Positions 12,201-22,543 of a stretch of 64,000 bases of DNA are shown here, one piece after another (the first letter of the stretch is position 1; the number at the start of each line of letters is the position of its first letter). A program made the translations under genes and the position numbers. The notes under the pieces were generated by a model, which saw only the letters and a list, made by a program, of their open reading frames with translations, did not search any database and was not told the origin of the DNA. Source of the stretch: Polytrichum commune (Eukaryota; Streptophyta; Polytrichopsida; Polytrichales; Polytrichaceae); the NCBI GenBank assembly GCA_950295325.1, contig OX485806.1, positions 25,918,001-25,982,000 on the forward strand, written 5' to 3'.

Positions 12201-14060
12201 TTAGTAATCATCTGCGACTGCTCAGAGTGAATACATATAGTAATGGGTTATATCTCTTACTTCAATGAGTGATAAACACTTTACTATGTCAAGTAATGTT
12301 GACAACAAGGTCTCGTATTACTACAAGTAGTGAGGTACATATCGACTTCGCTAAGTCTACAGAATGCAAATGAGTTCGGTTACTGTAACAAGTAACATGC
12401 AGATCACTCAACTTAGTCGTATGTTTATAGCATGCATAATATGTTTACACTTATCATACCAAGATCATTGTGTTGAGTCATATTCTTATTGACAACATGT
12501 TATGCAGCGATAGTTCTTGAAGTTTGGATGCCTAAGAAAACATCTAATTAACATTGGATAAAATACTAAGTTGGATATGGTTTACCATTATCGTCAAGAT
12601 CGACAACGAATCTTGGCTTTCCCTCCCTTGCTCTCTCATCGAATTCATCCCGGCATGCTTTATTCGCTGCCCTCCTCTTCGCCTTCATCTGCGAGTTGCG
12701 ATTAGTAGTCCTTCGCCATTTTCCCTCTCCTCCATCTTCCTCTTCATCGTTGCTATCCTCCCTCACCGAGTGGCGGCGTGATGTTAATGCCAACTCCCGT
12801 TTCATAATCAACAACTCTTTCTTTTCTATCTCTAAAGCCAGCTTGGCTGCACTACTATCCTTGGGAGGGCTTAGAGCATCCCGCCGAGGATGCTTTCCTC
12901 ACGCCCGGACATAGTCTCTCCCGTCCTCTATCAAGATTGGTTGAGTCCAATCGAAATCTTCTTCTTCCTCGTCCTCATCCTCTTCATTCTCACGTAGTTG
13001 CGAACAACCTTCAGGATCTTCAACAGGTAGTTTCCTCTTCCCTCTGCGAGGTGAAGCCATTTCCTTCTTCCTAAAAGTCCAGCTTCTAGGATTGTCTCTC
13101 CTATGCAAAAACACCCAAACAATATTCTTATTGACTATACATTGTGACATCCAAGGCCACATAGAAATTGCCTACTGTGCATAGTTAAGGGGTCAATTAA
13201 CATACAGCTTTGCATAGTAGAGTTCAACTACGTGTAGTAAGGTTCAACTGGACCAAGTAATGTGCACAACTAGACAGAAGTAAGATCCAATTCCAAATGA
13301 CTACAACCCCACCCACAACACTTATGAAGATTAGGAATGCGTTAAATGCATGAAAGTGACCAACTTCAGGCATGCAATAATTAAAGTGACATATGCAGCC
13401 AGAGGTCAAGATTACTTACCGGTTTGCCTTGGGTTGCAAGGGGTTTTATGTGGTCTTCTTCTTCTTCTTCTTCTTCTGCTGATTCTACGTTGTACTCTAT
13501 GTCCTTATCAATTTTATGCTCACTAGACACACCATCTTCCTTGCTACTCTCCCTTTCCTCTATATGCGTTGAAATTAATGGTTTAGTTAACAACCTGGCA
13601 CTCCTCCTGGGTGGCTGAAGGGAATCGGATTGTGGGGTCCTGGCATCCTCGAAAGTATTAGCAAGCAGATCTTGCATTTTGGCTAGCAAAGACGAATTGA
13701 TTGCGGGAAATTTGTGAACCTCTAAAAACAAAGTCTTCACGTCTTCATCGCTCAATGTTGCTATTTCTCTAAGTAAAATTTTCAGCTTAATCTCCATAAT
13801 AATCTGATGACAGTTGGATAGCTGCGACAAATGAACTAGGGTGAGGGTTCCAAATTAAGTTTATAAATTTAAAGTGTAAACAGTTCTCAAAGTACACTAC
13901 AATCTCAGGCATACCAACAAGTAATGGAAGTTTACCTCTTCAAAATAGCTGACGGTTGCACCGAAGCCGCCAATGCAATAAGTCCCAAGGATTCCAACTT
14001 CCTTGTGTTCGCTTCAATTTTAGATCGCCTTAGTCGCTCGTATTCGGACTCCACTTCCAT
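9208..14060 (-). pseudogene. CACTA TnpA-like gene (Transposase_24 type), multi-exon, one in-frame stop
   Basis: This is a minus-strand accessory transposition gene. The best exons, in transcription order, are about 14,060-13,937 (contains YERLRRSKIEANTRKLESLG), ~13,830-13,420, 13,100-12,586, 12,088-11,664, 11,307-10,783, 10,616-10,466, 10,159-10,017 and 9,489-9,208. From 13,100 onward the GT..AG sites agree in phase. Exon 12,088-11,664 holds the Transposase_24-like core (RPESIRLDHWQHMVELTRDP). Exon 11,307-10,783 includes a coiled-coil-like LRFNALENKFNAMQ segment. The last exon (GKGVVQNVAGGMLHGK ... GHYILWLSE) resembles the conserved C-terminal domain of plant TNP1/En-Spm proteins. A TGA interrupts exon 13,100-12,586 at 12,901-12,899, which fits a CGA-to-TGA change. 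Phases at the two 5'-most exon joins do not agree, so the start is uncertain. The family role is to bind subterminal repeats. Confidence 0.75.
9646..9810. repeat. Tandem array of TTTACTATGT(C/G)CAGTAATG units
   Basis: Eight or so imperfect copies of an ~18-20 bp unit, GTTTACTATGTGCAGTAAT, follow one another in the intron between the last two TnpA-like exons. The unit resembles the scattered GTGAAGTAATG words found in other introns and spacers of this CACTA element. Confidence 0.8.
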
Positions 14061-16670
14061 AAATTAAGTACACTACATATGATATAGGACCAGAATAAGG
14101 CAATACACAAAATAATATCTACTTTATATTTGAAGAACGGGGTCAAACATAAAAAATGTTTGCATCAGCCATTGAGCATAGCTTTAAAAGACATGTTTTT
14201 AAAAAAGATTGGACTGCACACTCAAAATTTGTTAACCATACTACTGTCAATAACCGACAAGTTAACGAGGTGCAATGTTCATAAAATTATGGCCTCAATT
14301 TGGATTTGCTAATTATCTCGCACTAAGCGTGTACTTGATATCCACAGAGAAGTGGGTGCAGAGCTAATAGTGTCCATTTCAGGCCCACTTACCTTGCTGG
14401 AAATTAGAACCTGCACTGCAATATCCACCAGGATTCACGAACTCAAAACGCAATAAGTAGGTGACTTGCCCAGTTTGGAATGCCTCACAATCCGAGTCCT
14501 GGCAGGTTCTAGTTACTGAAGAATTAAACCAGGCTCGCAAACTTGGAGCTTTTCGACTAGCTAGTACTCTTCACCAGCAAACCTGCTTACCCACTTCAGA
14601 GGCTCCATTGCACTTGTAGAAACTGCGCCAGTACTAGAGTAAGAGCTTGATGAAAAGTCACTGCGGATCAACACATGCATAATGGAATTTATAGCTGGAA
14701 AAACCTACTTACATTGAAATATTATCCACCAGAAACTCAAAACTAGGTGACCCACCACCCAGTTTGGGGTGCCTCAGGCTCAAAGTCCACAATCTCCCCT
14801 AAACCCCCTAGGTTCCCACGTTGTTTGGTTGTAAGCTAAATTGGATGCCAAAGTGATATCATTAAGTCTTCCCATAAGGCTATATTGGGCTACTTTCATA
14901 CCACTTGAAAAAATCTGAGTTTACATATGTGATAAAAATGAATAAATCTTATTTTTGCAAACAGCCTCATGAGAACCTTTATTATTAGCCTACCAAGTCT
15001 TTGTTTGATGAAATAGTCGTTTAAACCAAAACCTTACAAGGGTGAGAGGTGATGAATATACACCATACTCTTGCATTCATTGCAGCAAATATGCAGACCA
15101 TATGTCTATACATCACACTTTGCAGCTTACAATTCATATAGCAAAATCAAAATATAAGTATTTAAAGACCCACGTCTGACATGAAAGTCAACAGTTTGTA
15201 GTATTAACTTGCGAATAGCTGCAGCAAAACAATGAGTTTTTCAATCTAAAGCAACAAACACCTGAATTGCTGGGCCTGACCCTGGACACTACATACCTTA
15301 GCGTAATGTCAGCCATCAGTCTATGACAATTCAATTCTTGACTAAGATCTCCACTGAGAGCTTAGACTTATATTTTCGTTCAAACAGTCAATTAAAACTG
15401 CAAAATGACAAAACTTGGAAAACTCAAACAAACGAGATGTGCACCTTTGCAAGTGTAATAGCAGACGGGTCCAATGAGCATGGGATCAGCCCACTTGCGA
15501 AGCTCTAAGGTATGTGGTTGTTCTTCAGTTTTTTGTACATGTTCTCCAACTTCTACCAATTAAATTAACACAACACAACCTGTGGTACATTAGCAAATCT
15601 ACAATGAAGCAGCAGCAGAAATCAGATTGAGAATGGGACCACCTCTATTTAGTTATGGTTATCAGAAGTGCAAGTTTGTTGATTCCTTAACTGATCACAT
15701 AGGTCCTCCCAGATGTATTCAATATTGAGTGTGGAGTAGTTAATTAAAACATAGTCCAACCTCTGATATATACATGTCTTTATAATGTTTGTTCTTTGAT
15801 CCTCAGATAACCACACACCAATCTAATATAGGTGGCTGGTTAAGAAAAATAACCAAATAACACTCGCACACCTTATGTGAAGAATGTTGTCTCCTATTTT
15901 GCTCCAGCTTGAGGACTCATCTTCATCTGTATATAGTTTCACACTGGCAGGCAGCCCACTTGTGTCCATAAAACGCAATGCAGGTTATGAGGCCACTGCT
16001 CTTAATTCCGCCAAATCTGATAGACTATCAGCCAGAATTTCAAACTTATTGCACCTACTCTGCCACTTGCTGCTAAAACAATCCAAGGCTGCCAAACTCC
16101 CCATTTCTCCCACTCTAGTAGGGTTCAGGTGATCTCTTGTCCCTAAACCCTAATGACAAGATCTGCCTGAAGCGGCATTGATTTTCACGTCCAACATCAC
16201 TTGAATTTATATCCATTGAAGATCCAACAATGAACCTAAGAGGAAAAAAAGATTGATGGAGACCATCCGCATGTCCTTATGATATTCAATTCAATGCAGA
16301 TAAATGGCATGCAAAAAATTTCAAAGAGAAAGTGAGCAGCCACATGAAAGAGATTGCTAACTAGATCATCCACAGGATCCGTGAACTTACATGATGCATT
16401 GACCAAAAAATGACAATCATTGTTCCCACTGCATAGCTCCTTCAAAAATAAAACTCAGCACTGAGAATAGAATGCACATTTTACGCCTGTGAGCATGATT
16501 GATTGAGACTATGGCAATCAGTTGGTGACTAATGAATGAGTTAGAATACCATAGAGTGCTTCCGCATTCGACTTTTTAATTGATGATTGTTCTTAAACTT
16601 TTGCCACGTGGCAGTCTTACATTGTTTGAGACCATTCAAATTCCACATGGAAATTATAGTTGGCCATCAA
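14061..16670. other. CACTA interior, possibly with captured host fragments
   Basis: No intact gene is visible. A block near 14,400-14,530 (TATCCACCAG ... CTCAAAACGCAATAAG ... CCCAGTTTGG.ATGCCTCA) is repeated, diverged, near 14,710-14,790, a ~300 bp tandem duplication. On the minus strand, 16,132-15,884 can be read as LAALDCFSSKW- and LSDLAELRA-like text, reminiscent of leucine-rich repeats. Stops break it and I do not trust the match. 16,445-16,236 (minus) holds a 69-codon ORF of unknown type. The sequence could be captured host DNA that has decayed. Confidence 0.3.
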
Positions 16671-16715
16671 GTAGTGAAGTGGGTGTTGGAATAAAAGACG
16701 TGTTTTGTAGTAGTG
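16671..16715 (+). mobile_element. Orphan internal CACTA right terminus
   Basis: These 45 bp are identical to 34,391-34,435, the right end of the large CACTA element, including the final GTAGTAGTG. The sequences upstream of the two copies are unrelated. The next bases (CCT) do not match the ACT duplication at 8,038, and the flanking DNA is not LINE, so this is not the partner of the left end at 8,041. I found no matching left terminus for it nearby. Confidence 0.85.
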
Positions 16716-17869
16716 CCTCTACACAAACTTATTATTTCTGAAGAATGGGAGCATTTGGATGTGCATGAACTTAAGTTGGCAGCTAAAAAGGCGAAAGAGT
16801 AGGATGCCCTACGTCAAAAGAAGACTTATCATTCAAAAGACACTGACAACTGCAGATGTTTAGTCTAACCTACAAGAATGAGACTACTAATCCTAATTCC
16901 TGATGCTACTGGATTTCAATTTGGACAAGAATAAAATAAAACGTAAAAAACAGCTCAAACCCAAATTTGGGTGAAGAAATGGATTGTGCGTAAAGAAAAG
17001 ATGGTCACCTAAGCATGGAAAGGCAGCAGCCGAGGAAGCCAAGCGAGCAGCAGTTGTAAAGTTGTTTTCTGATGCGATATGGATGTGAATGTTGCTCCAG
17101 TCTTCTTTGCAGATGCTCTTGCTGGTATAATCGATTACCACTACATTGGCCCCAGCACGAATCCAAAGCTCTAGTCAAATCTGTCTACAAATACACATTC
17201 TCTTACAAGAGGACACTAACATATCACATAGACATCAAGTAATCAGAGGTCATTAGAATAAATCCATCGACTCCTCAAAATGAAGTGGCCTTCAAGAATA
17301 CAGCACATTGCATCATTCTGTGGCATCCACTAGGCTCCTGCAAGCACCCACCCTCACATGTTTCCCACTTTCTGTGAAATTTGACAATTTCCCCAGGACC
17401 CCATACTTGCAACCCTAAAGTTGTCCAGCGAAGACAAGTTGTCCAAATTTTGCAAAAACTGGAGAACATGTTCAGAGCTAACAGACTGCTGTTGCACTCA
17501 AATTGCAACATGCTGTTCACATCAGTAGGCTCGCCGAGACGCCACCTTTCAATCACTGCAGACGTGGACAAAAGGGTGATGAGTCGATCAAAGGCACTCT
17601 CTTCACAGGACTGAAAACCCTGGATCTCCTGGTTGCGCTGATTTCGTAGTGTAAACAAATTTAGTATAACCTGCACTCATTTCCCACACTGAATGGAATA
17701 ATCAGTGTAGTACCTGCAAGAGAAGGGCCGATCAATGTTATGAACCAAAATTAGCAAGGGTTCAAATTCTACGTAACCATGATCACAGATACAAAATATT
17801 AAGCAAACTATTTGTGATGAGAGGAGCACATGTGTATTTAAGAATGGATTCAATGTAAAGAAATCCTCA
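16716..17869. other. Captured or pre-existing DNA between CACTA parts
   Basis: Short coding-like pieces occur on both strands. On plus, 16,740-16,800 reads EEWEHLDVHELKLAAKKAKE before a stop. On minus, 17,141-16,893 encodes 82 codons preceded by an [10 protein letters not shown]-like phrase. Also on minus, 17,676-17,275 encodes 133 codons, and an alternative frame gives QNLDNLSSLDNFRVASMGSW, which looks like a leucine-rich repeat. None is complete. A host resistance-type or ankyrin gene fragment is possible but not shown. Confidence 0.3.
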
Positions 17870-18541
17870 CTGGGTGTGGGAGTCCAAATTCGACGGAAAG
17901 ACGGAAATACGGAAATACGGATTCAATTTCCGTATTTTACCTTGCTTATCTGAGGATAATAGGGTCTATTAGGACAAAATTAATGGTACTAGGAAATAGA
18001 GTAGTCTAACCCCGCCTTGTGCGGTAAAACGACTCTAAATAAGTACTATGACCGGTCCGTCAAATAGGATGGGCGGACCATGTAATCATGGTCCAAACCC
18101 TTGGTCCGGACCAAGTGACGGACGCGCCAAGATTACCCAACGGCCCGGAAGTGGCGGTTACAACGGGCCTTATGGCGGTTGGGGGAAAAGAGAGCCGTTG
18201 GTGAAAATGTTAGTAAAACCGTTGGTGGGAACCGCCGGAAAACGGTTGGTAACCGTTTTCCGTTAAACCGAACGGTAACAGGGGAAGGAAGAGGGAGGAA
18301 AGATATTTAAGGGTCCCTTCCTTCTCCCTCCCACTCTTTTCTGGAAAAAGGCAACCTGTTGAGAGAACGAGTCGTGAGGTGTTCCTTCTTTCGAGCCGCC
18401 AGCAGTTGGATTGCTGGGACTCAGCACTTTTCAGTCACCGGCAGTGGGCTTGCCGGGACTCTGTGGCACCTAGACGGAAGAGAAGGACTCCGGAAGAGAG
18501 AGAGAGAGGTTGCAAGCCAGAAAGGGTGAGAGGAGAGGAAA

Positions 18542-20614
18542 ATGCCGGAAGCACGGGAAGAGGATCAGCGGGAACCCATCCCGATTCCGCTGAAAGCCCT
18601 CACCCCTGCAATTCCGAGGGAGGATAGAGAGCTGCAGGAGCTCGCGGAGGATCTCAGGGTCATGGGTTGTGCGGGATTGCTCTCCAAACCCTGGAATCTC
18701 AGAGCGGAAGATACCCTCCGCGAGTTTAAATTCGAGAGGGGAAATCAGTGGCTAGGCACAAAGAGGAGGGATCCGGAACATTGGACTCCGGATACGTGGA
18801 ACAGGGTCTACGGGTTTCCCAGGGGAATCACGGAGGGGTGGGCCGGCCGCCGCGACGGCCTGTTCGCCGGGAAATTCAGAGGGGACGCGGATCCAAAGGA
18901 CGGATTCCACCCAGGGAACTGCCGGAATATTAGGGAGCGGAGAGTGCTAGAGTTTCTCCTGCCCATTCTCAATCCGGACAAGCCGAAGCGGATTAACCTC
19001 ACCATGGCTAACACGCTGTTTGGTGCAATGTCCGGAGTCCGGCCGGTGAATTGGGGCCTGATCATCCAGGAGATAGTCGGACGGGCCCTCCCCCATATTG
19101 GCCGGAAACCCTCCTTCCTCTCCCCCTTCATTTTGCACCTCTACCAGCATTTCGACTGCATCACGGCAGAGGAGGAGGACCTGCTCACAATAGCGGCGGA
19201 TGAGGTCACCTACAAGCTGCTCCCGGAAGCCGGAGACGTCGAGACGGAGACCTCCAGCGACCCTATTCTTCCGGAAGCACCTCCCTCATCACCCGGAAGC
19301 CCGCCACCAACCGTCTCGAGGCCACTCTCTCCCCCTCCCCCGCACCAACATCCGGAAGCCGGACCCAGCCGGGAGACCCCATGGCGAAATGTGGACCTAT
19401 CCGCTTGGGACTTCCCGGAGAATCCATTCAAGCGGTTCCAGGAGGGGATGGAGGACCTCAAGACCCAGTACTACCGACTGGAGCACATCGTCAAGGGGGC
19501 GAACCATGCTCTGGACGACTGTGGACCCGGAAACATTCTCCGGGAATTGGCAAAGAGGGCGGACCGGAAGGAGCTGGAGCAGGCCAAGACGGAGAACGCC
19601 CACCTCACCGCACAGGTAGCGGCTATGACCCAGGAGCTGAGTCAGAAGAGTGAGGAGATCCGGAAGTACCATGCGGAGCAGGCAGTGCTCTTCAGCCGGA
19701 TCCGGGAGCTGGTGGGTCATCCGGCGGAGATCGTGAACAAGGCACATCTCTACGACCGGATGATGGAGTCCGGAGAACCGGCTTCCGCCAGGCAGACCCT
19801 CCCCATCCTCGTGAAGTATTCACGGACGATGAAGGATCTCCTGGCGGAAATCCAGAGGGTGGTCCCGCCAAGCGGAACACCGCGGAGGGTGCTCTATCCG
19901 GGTCCGCCAGGGTCACCAACCGGAACCCTCTACGAGGTGGTTGGTGAAGTAGCCCTGGTTCAGAATCCGCCGGCCTCTGCAGGACCCAGCCAGCAAGGAG
20001 GCGGCTCTCGGCCTGGTAATTCCGGAGGGGCTCCGGAAAGGGTCCATCCTCCCCAGGTGAGGCGGAAGAGCACCGGGTCGGTCCGATCCGGAAGGGGCCA
20101 CTCCCCTGTTCCGCGGAACTCGGATAGGTCCCGGACTCCGGATAGGGCTCGGACGCCGATCCGGCACCAGACTTCCGATCGGGAGGCCACTCCGAGTAGG
20201 GGCAAGGCTCCTATGACCCACGCCTCGCCATCGTCTCCACGGGACTGCCAATTGGTGAGTCCATTTCCTCCGCCACACTCGAGAGCGGCCTCCAACAGGG
20301 ATCCGCGGACGGCTTCACTCTCGGGTGGACGGAATCCGGAGCAGGGCACCGGAAGCGATCCTTCTCCAGTCCGAAGCATCCGGATGGGGACAGCTTCCGG
20401 AACCCCAGGGACAGTCTCCGGGACACCAGGGACCGCTACCCCACGGACCGAGAGGGCAGCGGATTCGGAGGACGAGGCTGCTCCGTCTCCGAACATGAGG
20501 AGGATGCTCACGCGGCTGCAGAAGGCGTCGCCGGCCGGGGGCTCATCCGCCATCAGCGGATTAGGGAGTCACTCAAAGGAGGGATCGGCTCCGAAGAAGC
20601 ACCGGTCTTCTTAA
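18542..20614 (+). CDS. 690-aa ORF of the GC-rich element, gag-like or unknown
   Basis: One uninterrupted frame of 690 codons fills the core of the GC-rich insertion. Residues 1-240 are the ordered part: FKFERGNQWLGTKRR, VYGFPRGITEGWAGRR and RRVLEFLLPILNPDKPKR are followed by a hydrophobic helical stretch (NWGLIIQEIVGRALPHIG) and ITAEEEDLLTIAADEV. Residues ~240-290 are proline-rich. Residues ~330-395 look like a coiled coil (RADRKELEQAKTENAHLTAQ onward). The C-terminal ~230 residues are Ser/Pro/Arg-rich and probably disordered. No zinc knuckle, protease or polymerase motif is seen. The layout (helical domain, coiled coil, basic tail) suits a gag-like structural protein, but I cannot name the family. 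The first in-frame ATG was chosen; it sits ~230 bp downstream of the TATA-like motif. Confidence 0.7.
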   Translation: MPEAREEDQREPIPIPLKALTPAIPREDRELQELAEDLRVMGCAGLLSKPWNLRAEDTLREFKFERGNQWLGTKRRDPEHWTPDTWNRVYGFPRGITEGWAGRRDGLFAGKFRGDADPKDGFHPGNCRNIRERRVLEFLLPILNPDKPKRINLTMANTLFGAMSGVRPVNWGLIIQEIVGRALPHIGRKPSFLSPFILHLYQHFDCITAEEEDLLTIAADEVTYKLLPEAGDVETETSSDPILPEAPPSSPGSPPPTVSRPLSPPPPHQHPEAGPSRETPWRNVDLSAWDFPENPFKRFQEGMEDLKTQYYRLEHIVKGANHALDDCGPGNILRELAKRADRKELEQAKTENAHLTAQVAAMTQELSQKSEEIRKYHAEQAVLFSRIRELVGHPAEIVNKAHLYDRMMESGEPASARQTLPILVKYSRTMKDLLAEIQRVVPPSGTPRRVLYPGPPGSPTGTLYEVVGEVALVQNPPASAGPSQQGGGSRPGNSGGAPERVHPPQVRRKSTGSVRSGRGHSPVPRNSDRSRTPDRARTPIRHQTSDREATPSRGKAPMTHASPSSPRDCQLVSPFPPPHSRAASNRDPRTASLSGGRNPEQGTGSDPSPVRSIRMGTASGTPGTVSGTPGTATPRTERAADSEDEAAPSPNMRRMLTRLQKASPAGGSSAISGLGSHSKEGSAPKKHRSS

Positions 20615-21049
20615 TTAGGGGAGTGGCTAGATTGATTAGGCAGAAGGGAGGTAGGCAGGTAGGACTTAGGAGTTTTTGAAGACGATTAATAAAATTTTCC
20701 TTTGGTAGTGTCAGCGGAAAACCCGGATCTGGATCCGGGAAATCCGGGAGACCGGGGGTAGTTAGGGTTTTCTTGAGCGGCGGCCGCTTGGGCCGCCGCC
20801 CTCAGTTTAGGGATTTTTGAGCCTCTACTTAAGGCTGAATAAGGAGCTTGAGGGGGGTTCCTTCTCCATTGTTGTATTGTGGTTACTCCTACCCTGAATA
20901 AATGTCTTTGCTTCTCACCCCTTGACTTCTCTTGATTGATGTGTGTGTGAATGACCCGGAGATCGTTAGTGGAAGAGAAAGGGAGGGCATGAGGGATAGG
21001 AGTTCCGGATAGGACATGAGAGAGGAGACCCGGATCAAATCCGGTTACC

Positions 21050-21545
21050 GCCTTGTAGATCCTCTCTGAGTGTAGTGGGAGGGAAACCTCACTAATCCGG
21101 TAGGTTGGGTAACGTCTAGGTGGGATAGCCGCTGGGAAGATTGGGTGAGATCCGGAAGGAATCCGGACTTACGCCAATCTGATCTTCTGAAGAGGTCCCA
21201 CCGTCCTTAGACGGACCTGCCCGGATTAATGGTACGGATCGCCTAGTTATCTCAGATTGAGTAGAATCCAAGGTAAAGGTAGCCGGACAGATCCGTCGGA
21301 CGGAGAAGGAGAGGTCCGGATCGGTAAGGATTTCGATAGGAGGCCACCTCCGGAGTGCAGTAGGAAGAGATCCTCATTGTTCCGAATGCCTGGGTAACGT
21401 CCATGTGAGATAGCCGTCGTTAGGACTGGGCAAGATCCGGAAGGTGCCGGACTTACGCCATCCGACCTTCTGAAGAGGTCTCACAGTCTTTGGACGGGGT
21501 AATCCGGAAAGTGGTACGGGTCACCTACTCATCCCGTCGAGTTAG
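21050..21545 (+). repeat. Diverged 285 bp tandem duplication in the 3' part of the GC-rich element
   Basis: GGGTAACGTC starts at 21,107 and again at 21,392, and each is followed by GATAGCCG, AAGATCCGGAAGG-like text, GGACTTACGCCA and CTTCTGAAGAGGTC. The two copies differ at many positions, so the duplication is old relative to the insertion. Confidence 0.75.
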
Positions 21546-22004
21546 ATCTCCGGTTGGAATCCGGACTCCTCTGGCCACTATGGTCCCAAGAAACAATCCA
21601 GATCTCTCTGCGTGACCTGCCAGGACGGACCTGATCAATCCGGATTGGTTGTGAAGGAGTTCCCGGATTCTAACCTTATCAAGGACGTCTTCACCGGAAG
21701 AAACCAATTATTCTAGAGCGTAGACGTAAAGGGGTGGGTAAGTATTATAAAGAGGACCTAGAAATAACATCCGGAGAGGTACCCTCCGGAAAAAGGCTAA
21801 GAATGTCCCCAAAGACCAAATATCCGGAAATTAGGATTTCCGGAAATTTGGCTAAGGAAGAAGAAATAAGCAGGTACGGAGAGTTTTAGACCTCCTACAC
21901 TTCACAGAATCCCTGGACGATACTAGGGTCATCCGGACAACCCGGATTAGGCACTTAAAACCGCCAATCCGGACATTTTGGTGTTCGCGTGTCCCCACAC
22001 TGGG

Positions 22005-22543
22005 CTGCAAATCTTAAGACACATCGAAACAATGATGTCACAAGCGTCAATCTGATGAAATCCTGGAAATGGGTCAGTTGTGTTTGTCTACGCAAGTGAG
22101 TGTGCAGTAATCCAAAGAAGTCGAACAACATTGGATGTCATTACAAACTGAATTCGCTGTGGTAATTTGTTGTTACACCAGTAAATGTGACATTGGAACA
22201 AAAATATCTACGCCGTAAGTGAATTTTGGCAGCCATCAGAAAGGCCTACAGCTTCATGACATAAGCCCTTCGGCTCCAGGAACCTGTAGTGTTGCCTCCA
22301 CAACGATAGTAGAACAGCTGAATGAATGAGCTTTGAAGACACCAAGAAAATAAATTGATCTGTAGGGAAGGCCAATCTAGATCTGTTCACAGTCAAGGAC
22401 TCTGCATCGACATCCTAGTATTCAAATCAAGATGGTAAGCACAATTGGCCCAGCTACAAATTAGTCCAAAGGACATCACCGCATTTCTATGACGATCTCT
22501 GGCTACGAAAAGCTTGACTAAGGTTTTAGACACTGCAAATAAG
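22005..22543. other. Continuation of the DNA split by the GC-rich insertion
   Basis: This directly continues the sequence that ends at 17,869. A 62-codon minus-strand ORF (22,396-22,208) is open but unrecognised. I see no other feature. Confidence 0.4.

Larger units (their letters stand above)
17870..22004. mobile_element. GC-rich 4.1 kb insertion with TG...CA ends and CTGGG duplication
   Basis: The element spans 17,875-21,999. It begins TGTGGGAG and ends GTCCCCACA, so the termini are short inverted repeats of the TG...CA type, and CTGGG lies directly outside both ends (17,870-17,874 and 22,000-22,004). It is much richer in GC than its surroundings and full of CCGGA words. It contains a TATTTAA motif at 18,304-18,310, one long ORF, and an AATAAA at 20,897-20,902. 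I see no pair of long direct repeats and no reverse transcriptase or integrase. It may be a giant solo LTR carrying an ORF, or a non-autonomous retroelement with very diverged LTRs. The end may also be read as a 7 bp CACTGGG duplication. Confidence 0.7.

Noticed and set aside
8041-16715. A stand-alone CACTA element ending at the internal terminus
   Set aside because: The base triplet after 16,715 is CCT, not ACT, and the flanking DNA is not LINE, whereas the end at 34,435 gives both the ACT duplication and LINE continuity.
19960-20553. Long minus-strand ORFs opposite the 690-codon ORF
   Set aside because: They are shadows caused by the GC-rich, stop-poor composition; no motif or start context supports them.
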